A DNA stretch of 64,000 bases from Thunnus maccoyii (GCF_910596095.1 NC_056552.1:19292611-19356610), one strand, 5' to 3'. Numbered from the stretch's first letter, positions 47,101 through 59,500 are shown. Notes: generated by a model from the letters alone, not told the origin. A program made the numbers and translations.

Positions 47101-48143
47101 ACCCTAAAATTGATTTTATTGTTAATGTGATGGTTATAATGGGTAAGTTTTTCATGCACAAATGTCGTTTTTCAAAAAAACAAAACAAAAAACAATATTT
47201 TTATATTTGTACAATTATTTTAGCTGCATTTTTGGAAACATAGAATTGCCTTTATTTTATTTGAATGTATTTATTTACTGTAAATGTATTTATTATTATT
47301 ATTATCATTATTTTTATTGTATTTTTTCTTGTCCTACTATTTTATATTTATATACTTGATTATAATTTCAGTTCACAATGTTTAACATTCGGACTGAGGT
47401 GAAATTGAATATTATATTATGATAAATAAAGTCTTTACTAAAAAAATCAACAGAATTATCCTCATAGTTCTTGCTGCTCACCACGTTATGTCGTCCAGCA
47501 TGAATGTTTTGTGAAGGATAACCTTATGATATAAAAAAAACAAAATAAAACAAAAAGGACATAAATATTGAGCAGAATTCAAAAACTCTGAAACTTTCAA
47601 AAATATACAAAACAGACTTTTTGATTTTGAACTCTTGATTTTTGATCTGCTAAGGACACTCAGCTACAGCTGATGGGATGAACTACTTCAGCTGAGACAT
47701 ACTGGCCCACTCTAGAGCAGACGCCATAGATCTTATCAAATTTCAAAATGTTTTTAATGCAGGCTCCACCAGCTCAGAACAAAAATGATTAAATTCACTG
47801 TAAAAAAAATTCTTCTCGTTCCTCTTCTATTAATGGAGCAATTAGGAAATATGAATTCCACTGCCAGAATTATCAAGACTAAAAATCCACATCTGTATCT
47901 TATTTCAACCACATCTGTATTTAGGCACGGTTTATTTCAGCACCAGGGACAACTCATTATTTATTACAGATTTATTTCAGCACCACAGACAGCTCCCCAT
48001 TCATGACTAAAAGATTAAATCCTGATTATACTGCAGACTTTTAATTGTTTCCCTAATACAGAAGAGGCCAACACTATTAGAGCACAGATATAATCAGAAA
48101 TAAAATTACACAGAGCTTTGGAGTTAAGATACAGATTCAGGGT
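35165..48143. repeat. Tandem array, period 3471 bases, 3.7 copies
   Basis: Units start at 35165, 38636, 42107 and 45577 (each at GCCAGTCAGGCTGCAC). Units are 3471, 3471 and 3470 bases long, and a last partial unit of about 2567 bases breaks off after ACAGATTCAGGGT. Copies differ by only a few single bases and one- or two-base indels, far fewer than the globin cassettes, so the array is very young or kept alike by conversion. Each unit holds several short frames with plausible minus-strand splice borders, an A/T-rich core with TATTATT runs, and a plus-strand ATAAATAAAG signal (about 37009 in unit 1). I do not recognise the sequence. It could be a multi-exon gene of unknown family in tandem, or a non-coding macrosatellite. 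Confidence 0.9.
35205..35478 (-). other. Candidate last exons of an unidentified gene, in every array unit
   Basis: On the minus strand, a 31-base segment (35448-35478) ends at a CTGACAG/GTACCC donor. It joins in phase across a short intron, whose acceptor is the TTCAG before 35338, to 35205-35338, which ends in TGA. The predicted tail is strongly acidic: RIPQLLTESYQAPLESELEE near its start, and VAVKVQPEEYEEPVS at its end. A further upstream segment, ending at ACCAAG/GTGAGG near 35650, could encode STVLKDVGCRTK. The same pieces recur at +3471, +6942 and about +10412, though the last copy has a small change in the intron. No family is recognised. The acceptor in front of the 31-base exon is weak, so the model is tentative. 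Confidence 0.3.
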
Positions 48144-50612
48144 GAAATGAAATACATTGGAATATTTATAGATTCTGGATTTTTTTTTTTTAACGAGGGA
48201 GAAGGAGTAGATGTAATTTTAAGGATTTTTTTATTTTTTTGTGGAAAAACCATATCAGACACACATAATTATTGCAAGTAGAGTATTTTATGTACATCTT
48301 AAAACAAGTCTGGAGGGGATCTTTAAAGGTGCTATGGCCCAGCCAAGTAAACTAGCTTCAGGGTAGACTTTTAGTACCCACCGGTCGGCCCTGTGGAGGG
48401 TTTGGAAGCGCATCTTCGGTGAGATGAAGCCGGACAGCAGAGCCTGGGCCTGGGTGTTGTTGGTGAAGCTCCGCGGGGAGGAGTGCAGACTTTCAGCCGG
48501 GAAGTCCGGGAGTCCTCCGGCTGTCCGAGGATCTACAGCCGCCGGAGAGCCCGCATAGGGTCAGTCAGGGAGGAGAAAGTACATATCATCCCCATCCTGG
48601 TCAACTTTGTAAAGATATAAACTAGCTAACCTACTAGCATAATATAATATAAACGACGAACTGTTGGTAGTATATACGAAGAATATAAAGCCTACTAAAC
48701 ACAATAATGTAGAAATTATAGATTCTACTCCATATTAAAGCTAACGAGTTTGATAAGTATGTAATTTATTTTTCTTCTATGGCGGCTTCTCCTGTTTTAT
48801 TTATATTGGCGGTGCAACATATTCACTACCGCCACCTACTGGACTGGAGTGAAGCTGTAGGACAATACTGGTAGTAAAACAACTGGAATATAACATTCAT
48901 AAGTATGTTTTAATTAGTGTATAATCACCTGGGCTATTCAATTAAAGTTCAAAGAGGTCCAGTTAGAGAAAGCAACGGTTCAGAACATCATAATGTTTAA
49001 CCTGCGTTATGATTCAGTGCCATATATATAGAAGTAACCTAGTAGTTGTATCAACGTCTGTATGTAGTCAACAACTGACTATCAAATCAAATAAAGAACG
49101 TACAATTTTAATAATATTTCAACAATATTAATGGTCAGTTTTCACATCGAAATGGAAGGATTTTAAATAAGAAGTACTCTAATAATCAATAAATGTTCTT
49201 TTCTCATTTCAAGTAAAAAAAGGGCTGCATTTAAAAATGAAATATCCAAGAGTTTTTGAAAAATGTGCAATCTTAAAATAAAGTGCTTAACTTTAGAAGA
49301 ATGAAATAAAAAGTGTGGCCTGAGTTTCTCTCTTTCTTCTTTTTTGTTAACGCCAATTCACATCTTTACAGTCTCGACCAATTTTATAATAAACAATCTC
49401 AGCAAATCTTAATAATTGAACAGCTTTAACGCCTCTTTTTCTCTTTCTTTCCCTCTTATATCCCACTACCCCACTTTCTGTTGTTCAGTGACACAAGCGA
49501 GCTCTTTTGTTAAGATCCTGGTGGATCGATCATTTAGATCATTTATTTTCTGTGCCCTCAGTTCAGATTTGATTGGGTATGTTTGCTCCAAAGATTTGTG
49601 CTTTGTCTCGTTCACATCGTTCACATTGCCGCTGTTGAAATTTTATTTTATTTTTCATTTCTTAACCCAAAAACCATTTTACCAGACGATGGCGCTGTTG
49701 TAGTGTAAATCTATACAACCTCGGTGTTATCCTGGTGACGTTCACTAGGCGAGACTATGGACTAAACCTGAGTTTCCTTAGGCAAAGGAGCACCCAAATG
49801 TTTACTTTTTCACATTTTACTTACTTTACTGCCTATACTAATCACATATCAAGAGGTTTCTAAAGAATACTGTAAGCTAATCCATTCATTTCCTATATTC
49901 TAGGCTGCCACTGGTTTCCATTCATGCCAGTATGAAAATCAACTTTTGGACAATTGAAACTTGTTGGATGTACACACTTCAGAAGTCACTAGTAGAAATG
50001 TCATCATCACATAGGCCTACCAGTAATGTAGTTGCAAGCAGAGAGACCTTGTTCACCCATTCAAGACGGGCTGCTAGTGTTGTTTACACAGTTAAACCCA
50101 GAATAAAATCAAACTGTTACTGACATTGTGAAAAATGATTATTATTAATTTGGTAGTTTCTTGTATTGAAATGGTTGCTGTTCAGATGGCAGAGTTTCCA
50201 ATCCCCACCTACAGCTGCATTATCATAAACCTTAAGTCATTTTTACTACAAAACAAAGTTCACTGTGATGGATTATTTGCCTCAAGCTAATTTGAAGTCT
50301 CTGGAAGTTGATTTTATGCCTAAATTAAATAAACAACTGACTGGAAGGCTGACAATCAATCTAATAACTTAAGTTATTCTTTTAAATGATCAGCAGTAGC
50401 ACACATTTAGTAGTCAATGGAATAAAACTTCTAAAAAAACAAGTTTTGTCCTTTAAGACTTCAAAAACCAAATCCAATAGGTTAATTGCACATTTTTATT
50501 ATTACAAAACATTACACAACATTAAACAACTACACATATACATAAATATGTCATATCATAAATTATCATAAATGCCTCATATATATACTTCCTAGAAACA
50601 CGTGGCTGAGTC
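48144..50612. other. Spacer between the array and the alphaD-like globin
   Basis: Mostly AT-rich and without recognised genes. A GC-rich island at about 48380-48570 stands out; one frame in it reads RIFGEMKPDSRAWAWVLLVK, which recalls the start of a trypsin-like domain, but there is no downstream support. A CACCTACTGGACTGGAGTG phrase at 48831-48850 is like a fish dispersed repeat. The minus-strand AATAAA at 50495-50500 probably belongs to the alphaD-like gene. Confidence 0.5.
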
Positions 50613-51619
50613 TCATCTGTATTTCTCGGCGAGCACGGCTGCGAATGCTGACAGGTACTTGTCCATTGCTGCATGTGCAACCGGTGTGAACGCTTCGCCC
50701 ATGTGACAGGCCAGGGTGACGAGCATACAGTGTGAGAACAGCTGCAGAGAAGTAAAAGATTTGTTATTGACAAAGTACTGATGTAAAGTCAATAAATACT
50801 CTAGTTAGGCTGCAGTTCAATTAAAGATATAAGTTGAAGCAGAGAGAAGGATGGTGCGTATATAACAGTCATAAAATGTGTGAAACCTGTTGCTGTTGAG
50901 ATTTATGTATCTAACAGTCACATGTTTGATTTAACAGATACAGTATGAGCCTCACTGTTCCCTAACCGTACCCATCTGATACACTTTGTTGGTGGTGGTA
51001 CAAAGTAAATTTTTAAGTAAACATTTGAGACAGATTTACTCTTAATAAAGCAATGAAAATAGTCCCCTTTGACTTTCATTTATGGCAAAACTTAACACAC
51101 AGTTCACAGGAAAATCTTTACAGTGGCACCTCCAGATTTTGTAAGATGATGTTTTGTGTTTTGGTCCCATAACTGTGGTGTATAACAAAAAAACTGTCAA
51201 TCATTATATGCACTTGATTTGCACAGTGATGACAGTTGAGAAGTTTTGTACTGTGAGCTGCTAACCCAGAGAGTTGATCACAGCAGTTATCAGTTTGGTG
51301 AATAATGAGAACAGGACAGAGTGTAGGAGTATAATAAGAGTCAGAACAACAGTGACTCCTGCATTACAGAATTTTCTGCAACAACTCTCAGTCAGTACTG
51401 TAAAACTCTCTGAACAGACCTCCTAAAGCACCACCTGTTCAAACCCAAGACTAAATAGATGTGAAATTTCAAATTGCTATGTACGGTAAAAAAAAACCCA
51501 AAAGGTAATTCAAGTGTAATCAGCCGACTGTTATCTAAACTGTTCCTACAAACACTGAAATGAAAGCGTGCATTAGCTTTGCATTGCAGACTCAACATAA
51601 TCCAAGCTAAACGTTTGTA

Positions 51620-51650
<31 letters not shown>

Positions 51651-52854
51651 TTTTTTTGTTGGCTACAAATGTCCTTGTTGAAATTAAATACTGAAACATA
51701 CTGAAATTGATAGACTTCTTACACAGTTTATCATATATGCCAATATATTGTAGTTTTCTTTAAGAATGTACAAAACTTAAAGAGCTTAATTTCTGATATA
51801 TATGGAAGTATATGGAGGTAGCTGGTATATTCTGCCATATATTACACATACACTATTTAATGTATCACTCATTTTATTGTTCTTAAGTGTGTGTCCTGTG
51901 TCATATGCTCATATGGCAAATGTATTTCTATTGCATAATCACTTGTGTTATGCTACAGGATTTAATGGGCGTGTTGTAAACAGGTGATCCAAACTTGACT
52001 GTAGATTGATCTTATATGGATTCCGTGTATGTTTCCACACTATAGAAAGTACTTTGGACAGGCACCTTGAAGTTGGACGGGTCTATGCGCAGCTGGTAGG
52101 CGTGCAGGGTTTGCAGAGGACCCAGGGTGACCGTCAGCTGGCTGATGTCTTGGGCTCCCTCTGCTATGGCCAGGACGATCTTCTTCCCGTGGGAGAGCAG
52201 GTGAGGGGAGCGTGCACTGATGTCGAGATGGGAAAAATATGTCTTGGTGCCGGGGAAAGTGACGAACATCCTGTGGGATGAAAAAGGGACGATGTTTGTT
52301 GCAATGATTATAGCAAACATTATGGTAATAAAAGTAGGTAACAATTGGAGATTGAAGTTGGCCACTCCTTTTGCTGTCGTCATCATAATCATCATCACCA
52401 CAACACTGGTGTGAACTCGGTGCCAAGTAATTTGAATTTCACTGAAACCTCGATGGTAAATTTGATGGATTTGCTCTGTTACATCTTCATATGTGAATCA
52501 AAGTTTACTTTTATCATTATGATGGAGAAACGTCAGAAATCTTTTATGCCTTCATCTTTATAAACAAACCAGTCTTAGGTAAGATGCAGTAAAGATAAGG
52601 TGGCTTACATCCAATAATGTATCTACTTATCCATATAATGTCTTGTCAGTTATCAGTGACTGAGATGCTTTCCAGAGTACTGGCATATTGAAAATGTAGT
52701 CATAACACACAGAAAGCTTAGATTTTGGAAATGTCTACACAATATACAGAGTGTGAACCTACCGAAAAAGCGCATCTGAACCAATATCTTCAGCCACAGG
52801 AGTCAGACTTTCCCATATTTCTGCAATGAGCTTTCTCTCTCTCTGTGAGAGCAT
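50613..52854 (-). CDS. alphaD-like haemoglobin alpha subunit
   Basis: Exons 52763-52854, 52066-52270 and 50613-50741 (92, 205 and 129 nt) give 141 residues. The start is [17 protein letters not shown], and exon 2 has [17 protein letters not shown], the distal His in HLLSHGKKI and the proximal His in [17 protein letters not shown]. Exon 3 ends AAVLAEKYR. The N-terminal MLS..(K/R)KLI..IWE pattern and the AAVLAEKYR end match alphaD globins better than adult alpha, and alphaD-type genes are known from the teleost LA cluster. It is far from the other alpha genes in sequence. It has no beta partner beside it and no tRNA in its introns. Intron 2 holds a 30-base homopolymer. A likely poly(A) signal is at 50495-50500 (minus). 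The frame is intact, so it is probably a stage-specific subunit. Confidence 0.92.
51621..51650. repeat. 30-base poly(C) run in alphaD-like intron 2
   Basis: Thirty consecutive C followed by seven T. Read in the sense of the host gene this is an uninterrupted G30 in the pre-mRNA, able to form G-quadruplexes. Its length in the assembly may be imprecise, since such runs are hard to sequence. Confidence 0.95.
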
Positions 52855-55686
52855 TGCAGCCTATTGCACTGAACGTTAGATGATTAACTGAGGTAAAACT
52901 ATCAAAAGTGTGAGATTACAGCTGAGCGGAGGTCAGGTGTGCGTAAAACCATTTTATCACAACAATAACGCTGTTAACCAAAACGCAGGACAAAAAAAAG
53001 TGGTGAGCAAAAGAGATGGAGTAATAATTCCTTCTGTCTGAAGAGGTGTAATGGTAAAGGTCTCGGCAGCCGTGCGCTCTGGTGCGGGATGTTTTCCTCG
53101 TCTGCTTTATCGGACCACAACCAGTGCAGGGTGGGGGCTCCGCACTACTGCGCTATCTGCTGCTCCGTGTGCGTCACGCTGGATATTTCTACCATATCAC
53201 TTATGTGACTCTTCTCAGAGTGCAGCTGGAACGGGTTGCTGATGATGACGATGGCCCCTTAGGTGCCACTACATTTTTTTAAATTTATTTTCATTTTTAT
53301 TTTTTGGGTTAGTAGGTCGAGGTTCCCTTACTATCAGCATATAGATATGAATAAAAGTAAAATTATATGGATAAAAAAGCTAACTTGAATTTAAAATGTT
53401 CAATAATCATAATTCAAGCACTGCTGGAGGTGTATATGCCTATTGTTTTTTTTTTTTTTTTTTTTTTTGTAAAACCCACCACTCCAACTCTTAAACATCA
53501 CTTTTTTTTTTTTAAAGATTTCTTACTCACCTTGTTAACAGTGTTACATAAATGAGTCAGAGTGCGTGTTCCAGTGTGGAGCAGGCTTTTGCAGATAAGG
53601 TCTTTCAGCTGCTGCTATCTGCAGCTCCATGAGCTGCTGCTCAAAGCGCTGTGGGCGTGAGACCAGTCTGCATCTGATACCATTGTGAGGACCATCCAGC
53701 CCCCCAGAGGACTTAAGCTTTGTTGTGTGTCTTTTATTGAGGCGTTTAAACAAACACCATTGTTCAGGAGCACTGAGGAGCAGGCAGAGTCGACAGTGAC
53801 AAGACATAATAGTGGTGCATATTCCCAAACAAAGTTATAGTTCATCAAATTACCACAAAGCAAATGCCACACAGTAAACCTTTGAGGGAGTCGCCCACAT
53901 ATCCCAGTTGTTGATCTACTGTAACCTAAAGATTCATGTTTAGCCGGAACCAGCACCAAACAAGCAAATGACACTCAGATACTGAGTACTCTTTGTGTCA
54001 CTTATTCATAGACTGACCAAAATAAGATCACATACAACACAAAACATACAGTACATAATATAGAAAACATGTTGACATGTTGCAGTAGTTTGGTTTAAAT
54101 AATAAAATCAATAGTGGCTGAAATCCATTTAGCCTGCTTCAGTTTCAGGGTCCTGGTGTTGTGCATTCACTGTCACACTGTCATTTCTTATTTGAGTATG
54201 AATAGAACAGAGTCATTGTTAATGTTATTAGTAACACCTGTGCTTTTCCTACTATATTAAGTCAACATGTCCGCTGTGAAAAGGCCTATTACAGACAGGA
54301 GGGATCAGATGAACTTATAATGTTGTAGGTCTTCATGTGGCCACATCACTCACAGATCAGCTCTGGTCATGAATGTAGTTCTTGTAGACTGTGGAAACAT
54401 CCTGATTGTCTCCTTGAACTGATTGACACCTATTCAAGCAACATTTCAGTTGTCAGGTGGAAAAATTCTGGAGGTTCCTCAATATAGCACAAAGTCCTTG
54501 TGGAGGGATACAAGTATAGAAAAGGTTTTAAAAAAAAGAAAGAAAAAAAAAGACCATGAACCTGCAGCTTTCTGATGCTGGGTCAACTTCATGCTGTGTG
54601 TCAGCAGGTTAACAGTGGGTGGGTGAGAGCAGGCAGCCTGTGTCAGTGAGGTTATCATGGAGGAACCTCCCATCACTTCCAGAAGACTCTACAGTAATTA
54701 TGGTGTCCCTGCATGACCCTTCCACCCACCCTTACTTGTGCAAAGACATGCAGCAGCTCCTGTTTTTAAGGTTTTTTATTTCAGTGCTGCTGCTTTGACT
54801 TTCAATGCTGCACATTTTTACTGGTCTTTACATACATGGACAGTTATTAATGTTTACATCACTAATAAAACAGACTTATATTTTGAACGATCACTTTAGA
54901 AATGTGCATTATTTTAAAAGCATGCAGTACTTTGTATAGATGCAACACAAATGCATTGTTTTCATTTTTAAATTGAGTTTTTATTGATACATAAGCCTTT
55001 AACCACTGGAGTGAAGTGATGATGAAGAAGAAGGCTGACTCAGCATAATAAGGGGATCTCATGCCCTCTTGTCATGCTCTTTATCAAAAATGCACAGTCA
55101 TGCTTTTTGTTACAATGAGATAGGCTGCTCACACTATATCAAAAACAACCAGATCACTGTTTACAAGTTATCTTACTGTAATTATTTGTGTTTGTCTGTC
55201 TGTTGTTTTTTCAGAAGACTTAATTCATATTGTATTTTATTCCACTGTATTCTGTTACCTAACAATATTATAGCATTATACATGCACCACAATGTACATG
55301 TATTTGCTTGAACATGACATTTACTGTTGAATATTTGAAACATGTTGTCCATTGGGGGGCAGTGACTTTATAGCCACATCAATGATTGACTGAATGAATA
55401 ATGTTTTTCTGCAAAGAAGCTTCAATTTATGTTTGAATGATGGCTTTTTCTCATTTTAGAGCTCCAAATATGATGTTTCAAATGTTAAAGTGTTACAGGA
55501 TGGAGTGAATTCTCCAATTCCACATTGCTGCCTCTGTTATGCTGATTTCAGAAATTCAGTAGTAGCTTCACCTTAACAAATTCATGTGATTAACAGGATT
55601 TACCAGTTTATTCATGAACCACTAGAGACTGGGATTGTGTTGATTGAAACTTGTGAACAGTGTTAGGGTTCATGTTAAAACTCTGC
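52855..55686. other. Spacer between alphaD-like gene and tRNA pair
   Basis: It holds a GC-richer stretch just upstream of the alphaD-like gene (about 53040-53270), T-runs at 53446-53468 and about 53500, and an 11-base inverted repeat GGAGGTTCCTC / GAGGAACCTCC (54470-54480 and 54660-54670) around 180 bases. A GATAAAA sequence on the minus strand about 100 bases upstream of the alphaD-like ATG could serve as a GATA or TATA-like element. No exon with good borders, and no beta-globin partner, was found. Confidence 0.5.
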
Positions 55687-55780
55687 TGCTCCAGGTGAGG
55701 CTCGAACTCACAACCTCGGCATTACTCTGCAGGTTACTGTCTTATAAGTACCGCGCGCTGACCGATTGCGCCACTGGAGC
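55687..55780 (-). tRNA. tRNA-Ile-TAT: tRNA-Ile (UAU) with intron, intergenic copy 1
   Basis: The minus-strand 94-base sequence has acceptor GCTCCAG/CTGGAGC fully paired, CGGTA/TGCCG anticodon stem, anticodon TAT, a 20-base intron starting AGACAGTAACCTGC, GTTCGAGCC T loop and an A discriminator. The 3' flank GCAGAGTTTTAACATG matches the flank of the copies in alpha-globin introns and supplies a TTTT terminator. Confidence 0.95.
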
Positions 55781-56143
55781 TTGTTGAGTTACTAAGTTCA
55801 ACACGAAGGAAGTGAGCCAAATATTCCTGAAAAAATAGGCTTTTTAGTAATCAGTGTAATATGATTATGGGAGTTTAAAGAGAATCTTGATATAGTTTGA
55901 AGGTGAGCATCAACAGTAATCTTTTTCTTAAAAAGGACAAACATGCACTACTTTCCTTAAACTAAGGCAGTTGCTGAACGAAGGCCTGTAGTCATGTAGT
56001 CTTTGTTGTTAGAGTAGTTTAGTCATTCAAATGAGTAGTGTGATTATCAGGATTTACTAGTTAACTTTATTTAGATTGTGTTGGTTGAGTCTTGATCAGT
56101 CAGTCATGGTGTTATTTTCTTCAGCAGCATGTTAAAACTCTGC

Positions 56144-56237
56144 TGCTCCAGGTGAGGCTCGAACTCACAACCTCGGCATCACTCTGCAGGTTACTGTCTT
56201 ATAAGTACCGCGCGCTGACCGATTGCGCCACTGGAGC
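56144..56237 (-). tRNA. tRNA-Ile-TAT: tRNA-Ile (UAU) with intron, intergenic copy 2
   Basis: As the copy at 55687, 457 bases on, with a one-base difference in the intron (TGATG in place of TAATG before exon 2). Stems are fully paired and the TTTT terminator is kept. Confidence 0.95.
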
Positions 56238-56486
56238 TTGTTGAGTTAATGACTTCAACACTAAACAAGTGAGTCAAATATTCCTGAAAAAATAGGCTAG
56301 TTAGTAATCAGTGTAATATGATTATGGAGAGTTTAAAGAGAATCTTAATATAGTTTGAAGGTGAGCATCAATAGTAGCCTTTTTTAAAAAAAAAAAAAAA
56401 AAAAAAGGACAAACATGCACACCCTTCATTTAATCTAGGCATCTGCTGAATGAAGGTTAAGGCGTGTAGTCATGTAGCCATTGTTG

Positions 56487-56556
56487 CTCTCAGCCTCAGC
56501 ATCAGTCTGCTGGTTACTGTTTTAGAAGCAACGTGCAGTGACTGAACCACTGGAGC
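56487..56556 (-). pseudogene. Decayed tRNA-Ile (UAU) relic
   Basis: The third repeat unit keeps the tRNA 5' end (GCTCCAG, read on the minus strand) and parts of the anticodon arm and intron (AACAGTAACCAGCAGACTGA). Its D arm and anticodon region are scrambled, and the 3' acceptor half is missing. It is a relic of the same tandem duplication. Confidence 0.7.
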
Positions 56557-59500
56557 TTGTTTGGTCATTGTGTTCAATATTGAAAAAGCGATTTCAATGT
56601 TACTTAAAAAAACTTTCAAAAAAATGTCAATGTTACTTAATACACTTTTGCCTGAGTTGTACCATCTTAACAGAATGAACAAAGTCAGGAAGATGCCAAT
56701 CAAATATAATCTGTACATGAACACACTGTACCAAGAAGAGGCCTCATTAGGCAACAAGTTAAAACACGTTTGGGTGAACTATGGGGCTCTGTTTGATTGT
56801 TTTTTTTTTAATTAATTTATTAATTTAGAATAATCTGCAATAATTTGTGTTCTCCAACTGGGCCGTATAAACCTACATTGGCGGCCCTGGTACAAACATT
56901 AGCTGGGGGCCACTATTATTAGCAGTTTGTGGTAACTGGATTAAGCTCAGATTGAGTATAAAGTTGAACTTGTTGGTCCTCTTGCCTTTGGATCACCAAG
57001 TGAAGACATGTTTTCATCAAGAGAACATGAACATTTATTTTCTGAATCACAACAAGGAGAAGGAGAGGATGACAGCAGTCGGGACAGTCCTACCAGGGTC
57101 GCTGACATTGGCTGTTTTACAAATAACATAATCACTGTTTTCAATAAAAAACTGAAGAAGCATGGCAGCGAGACTGACATTCAGCAGAACAAGAAACTAG
57201 TACAACAACTCAACTGCTGAACAGTCTGAGCACAGCTGGTGAGCAGGTCGCCACAGCGACTGCTCCTGCTCAGGCCAAGGCAAAAACAGATAAAACTACT
57301 GCTCAGCCTGCAGCAAGATAAATGAAGAGAGAAACCCACTGATCTCATCCAACAGTAACTGGCCAAAAAGGAAAACCAGTGCAACAATGACCATAACTGG
57401 TGAGAAACTATTGGCACCTCCTGCTGTTACCATGGCAGGAGCTTCTTTAGTCATAAAAACAGTAACAGCAATGGCTGCTTGCATCAATGTGTAAGCTGCT
57501 GGTCTCCACGTGTCCAAAGTTCCTGACCCGCAGCGACTCCCAGGTGATATTTCTGGTTCTTCTAGATTCAGTTTCTTGACAGGTTCCTCCATAACAGCTA
57601 ATAGTTTATCCTCAAAACAGTTAACAATCTCAACACTAGCAGATACACTGTATTTACTACAGTACTTACAGTTACATTTATAGAACACTGCACAGATGTT
57701 TACATACCAACTGCACCTTTGTATGCATATATTCCTAACTGCACTACTTCTATATAGGGCTTGTGCAATTCAGCAAATGTGCAATATCCTGAAGTGAAAT
57801 ATCTCAGCTGCTGATATATATATATTTTTATCTTATTGTTTTATATGTTATTTCTTTATGGGTTATAGCAAACGTATATATTTTATCTATATAATTAGCT
57901 AGTTTGAACTCTTTTTTGTATGAATACACTGTCAGGATTGCTACTCAATCTCCTTGTACTCTGTGCAATGACGATAAAAGAATTCTCTTCTATATGTTGA
58001 CCTGAGAAGACTTGCAGTGTTCGCTCCAACAGCTGAAGAGGAATTTCTTCCTCTGCTCCAACAGTGATGAATTTCTTTTCACAGTCCTCAACAAAGGTTA
58101 AAATGTACTTGTACAAATGACAATGATGAACACTTCTACAGCAGATGCTGACTTGAGGAGAGTCCTCGAAGTTCTTCAGTGTCTCTACCAACGAATGAAG
58201 AACAAAACAATTGTGTAACAGTAACAAAATATATTTACCCAAGTAGCCTCCTGTACTTAAATACAATTTTAGGTTATGTTCTCTTCTCCTACCAGAAATA
58301 TTGCACTCCACTGAGAATATTTTACAGTTGTAGTCGGCGACTTTGAACTTAATTTTACAGACAATACACAAGATATAATGTGATCCCAAATGTATATAAA
58401 GTGGAAAAATGTAGCTTTACTTTGATCATCTATTACATTAAAGTGCTACTTTAACAATAATCCATCAGCAATAATAATATAATCCAATCTAATATAATAA
58501 ATTATTTTGACTGGAGTCATTCTTCCACATAATGTGCCAGTTCATAGTTAGCATAAATAAAAAGCCATTAATGAAACGTGATCCAAAGTGACTACTGTGG
58601 TCTCTTTACTCAAGCCCCTTTGTCTGTTACTGTGAAACTAGTAATCCCTCTCATTTACACCTGTAACGACTCATTCTGTGGGTCACTACAGGGTTGCAGA
58701 ACTTCACAAAAAAGGATTTGTTCTCTAAATGTTACTGCTCTCTGTACAAAAACAGAGTGGTACCATACCAAGAACCATCTCTCCATTACTCCACAAGGTA
58801 GAGCTATGAGTTAAGAGCAATGGGTAAAAACTGTTTCTTCCAATGACACATTTAAGTAAAAAAGTAGTAGAAAAGTCAAAAAGTAAATACTGCATCTTGT
58901 GTTCATTTTCAGGTAGCTAAAACGCCACCACATTTAATAAAAACACACAAATTCACCTTTAACAGCTATTCCCAATGGAGCAGCTTAACATACAAGTGTG
59001 TTCTTTACAGATGTAACACAGGGTAAATATAAAAAACAACCTGTGAAATAAGTGCATTAAAGGCTGTGGCAGAAACCAAGGTTCCCAGTGTGGTAAAAAA
59101 AAACAAATTAAAAATGACAATTTAAAAACCAAACATTGCAGTAAAAAACATATTTTACATGATTTTATCAGACTGTGTAATGCAGTTTCTACAAACGATA
59201 AGGAACAGGATCCATAACGTCAGAAACTGCAGATACATGGCACAAGAACACATTTTGTGTGTGTGTATGTGTGTATAGTTGTGTTTAAGTAAGGCACATG
59301 TAAGCATTTTAGAGTCTAATTTCTTGGCGAGTTTTAACTCTAAGGACATCCAGTAAATGGACAAAACTGCTTGGATATCAGTAAAAAAAGTAGAAAAAAT
59401 GAAGAAAAATTCTCAGGTCCTCCATCGCGGCGGTCTCAGGTTGTAATGTTCCTTTGTGCCACTGAGGGGTGCTGTTCAGTCAGTTTTACCACAGGAGAAG

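Larger units (their letters stand above)
55585..56470. repeat. Tandem duplication of about 457 bases around two tRNA-Ile genes
   Basis: Two units start near GTGATTAACAGGATTTACCAG and GTGATTATCAGGATTTACTAG. Each holds a tRNA-Ile and then the TATTCCTGAAAAAATAGGCT and AAGAGAATCTT phrases. A third, decayed unit follows, starting in a poly(A)-bearing stretch (A run 56386-56406). The units are clearly diverged, so they are older than the globin cassettes. Confidence 0.75.

Noticed and set aside
35165-48143. CRISPR-like or short-spacer array
   Set aside because: The period is 3.47 kb with no short repeats and unique spacers, in a vertebrate genome.
52006-52281. Plus-strand frame over the alphaD-like exon 2
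   Set aside because: It is the antisense shadow of the globin exon.
52930-53300. Searched for a beta-globin partner upstream of the alphaD-like gene
   Set aside because: No YPWTQRYF-type exon 2 or GRKYH-type end is present in either strand here.
57895-58389. 164-residue minus-strand frame, the longest outside the repeats
   Set aside because: It has no recognised domain, overlaps a dispersed-element tail (TACTCTGTGCAATGACGATA) and has no convincing splice or promoter context.
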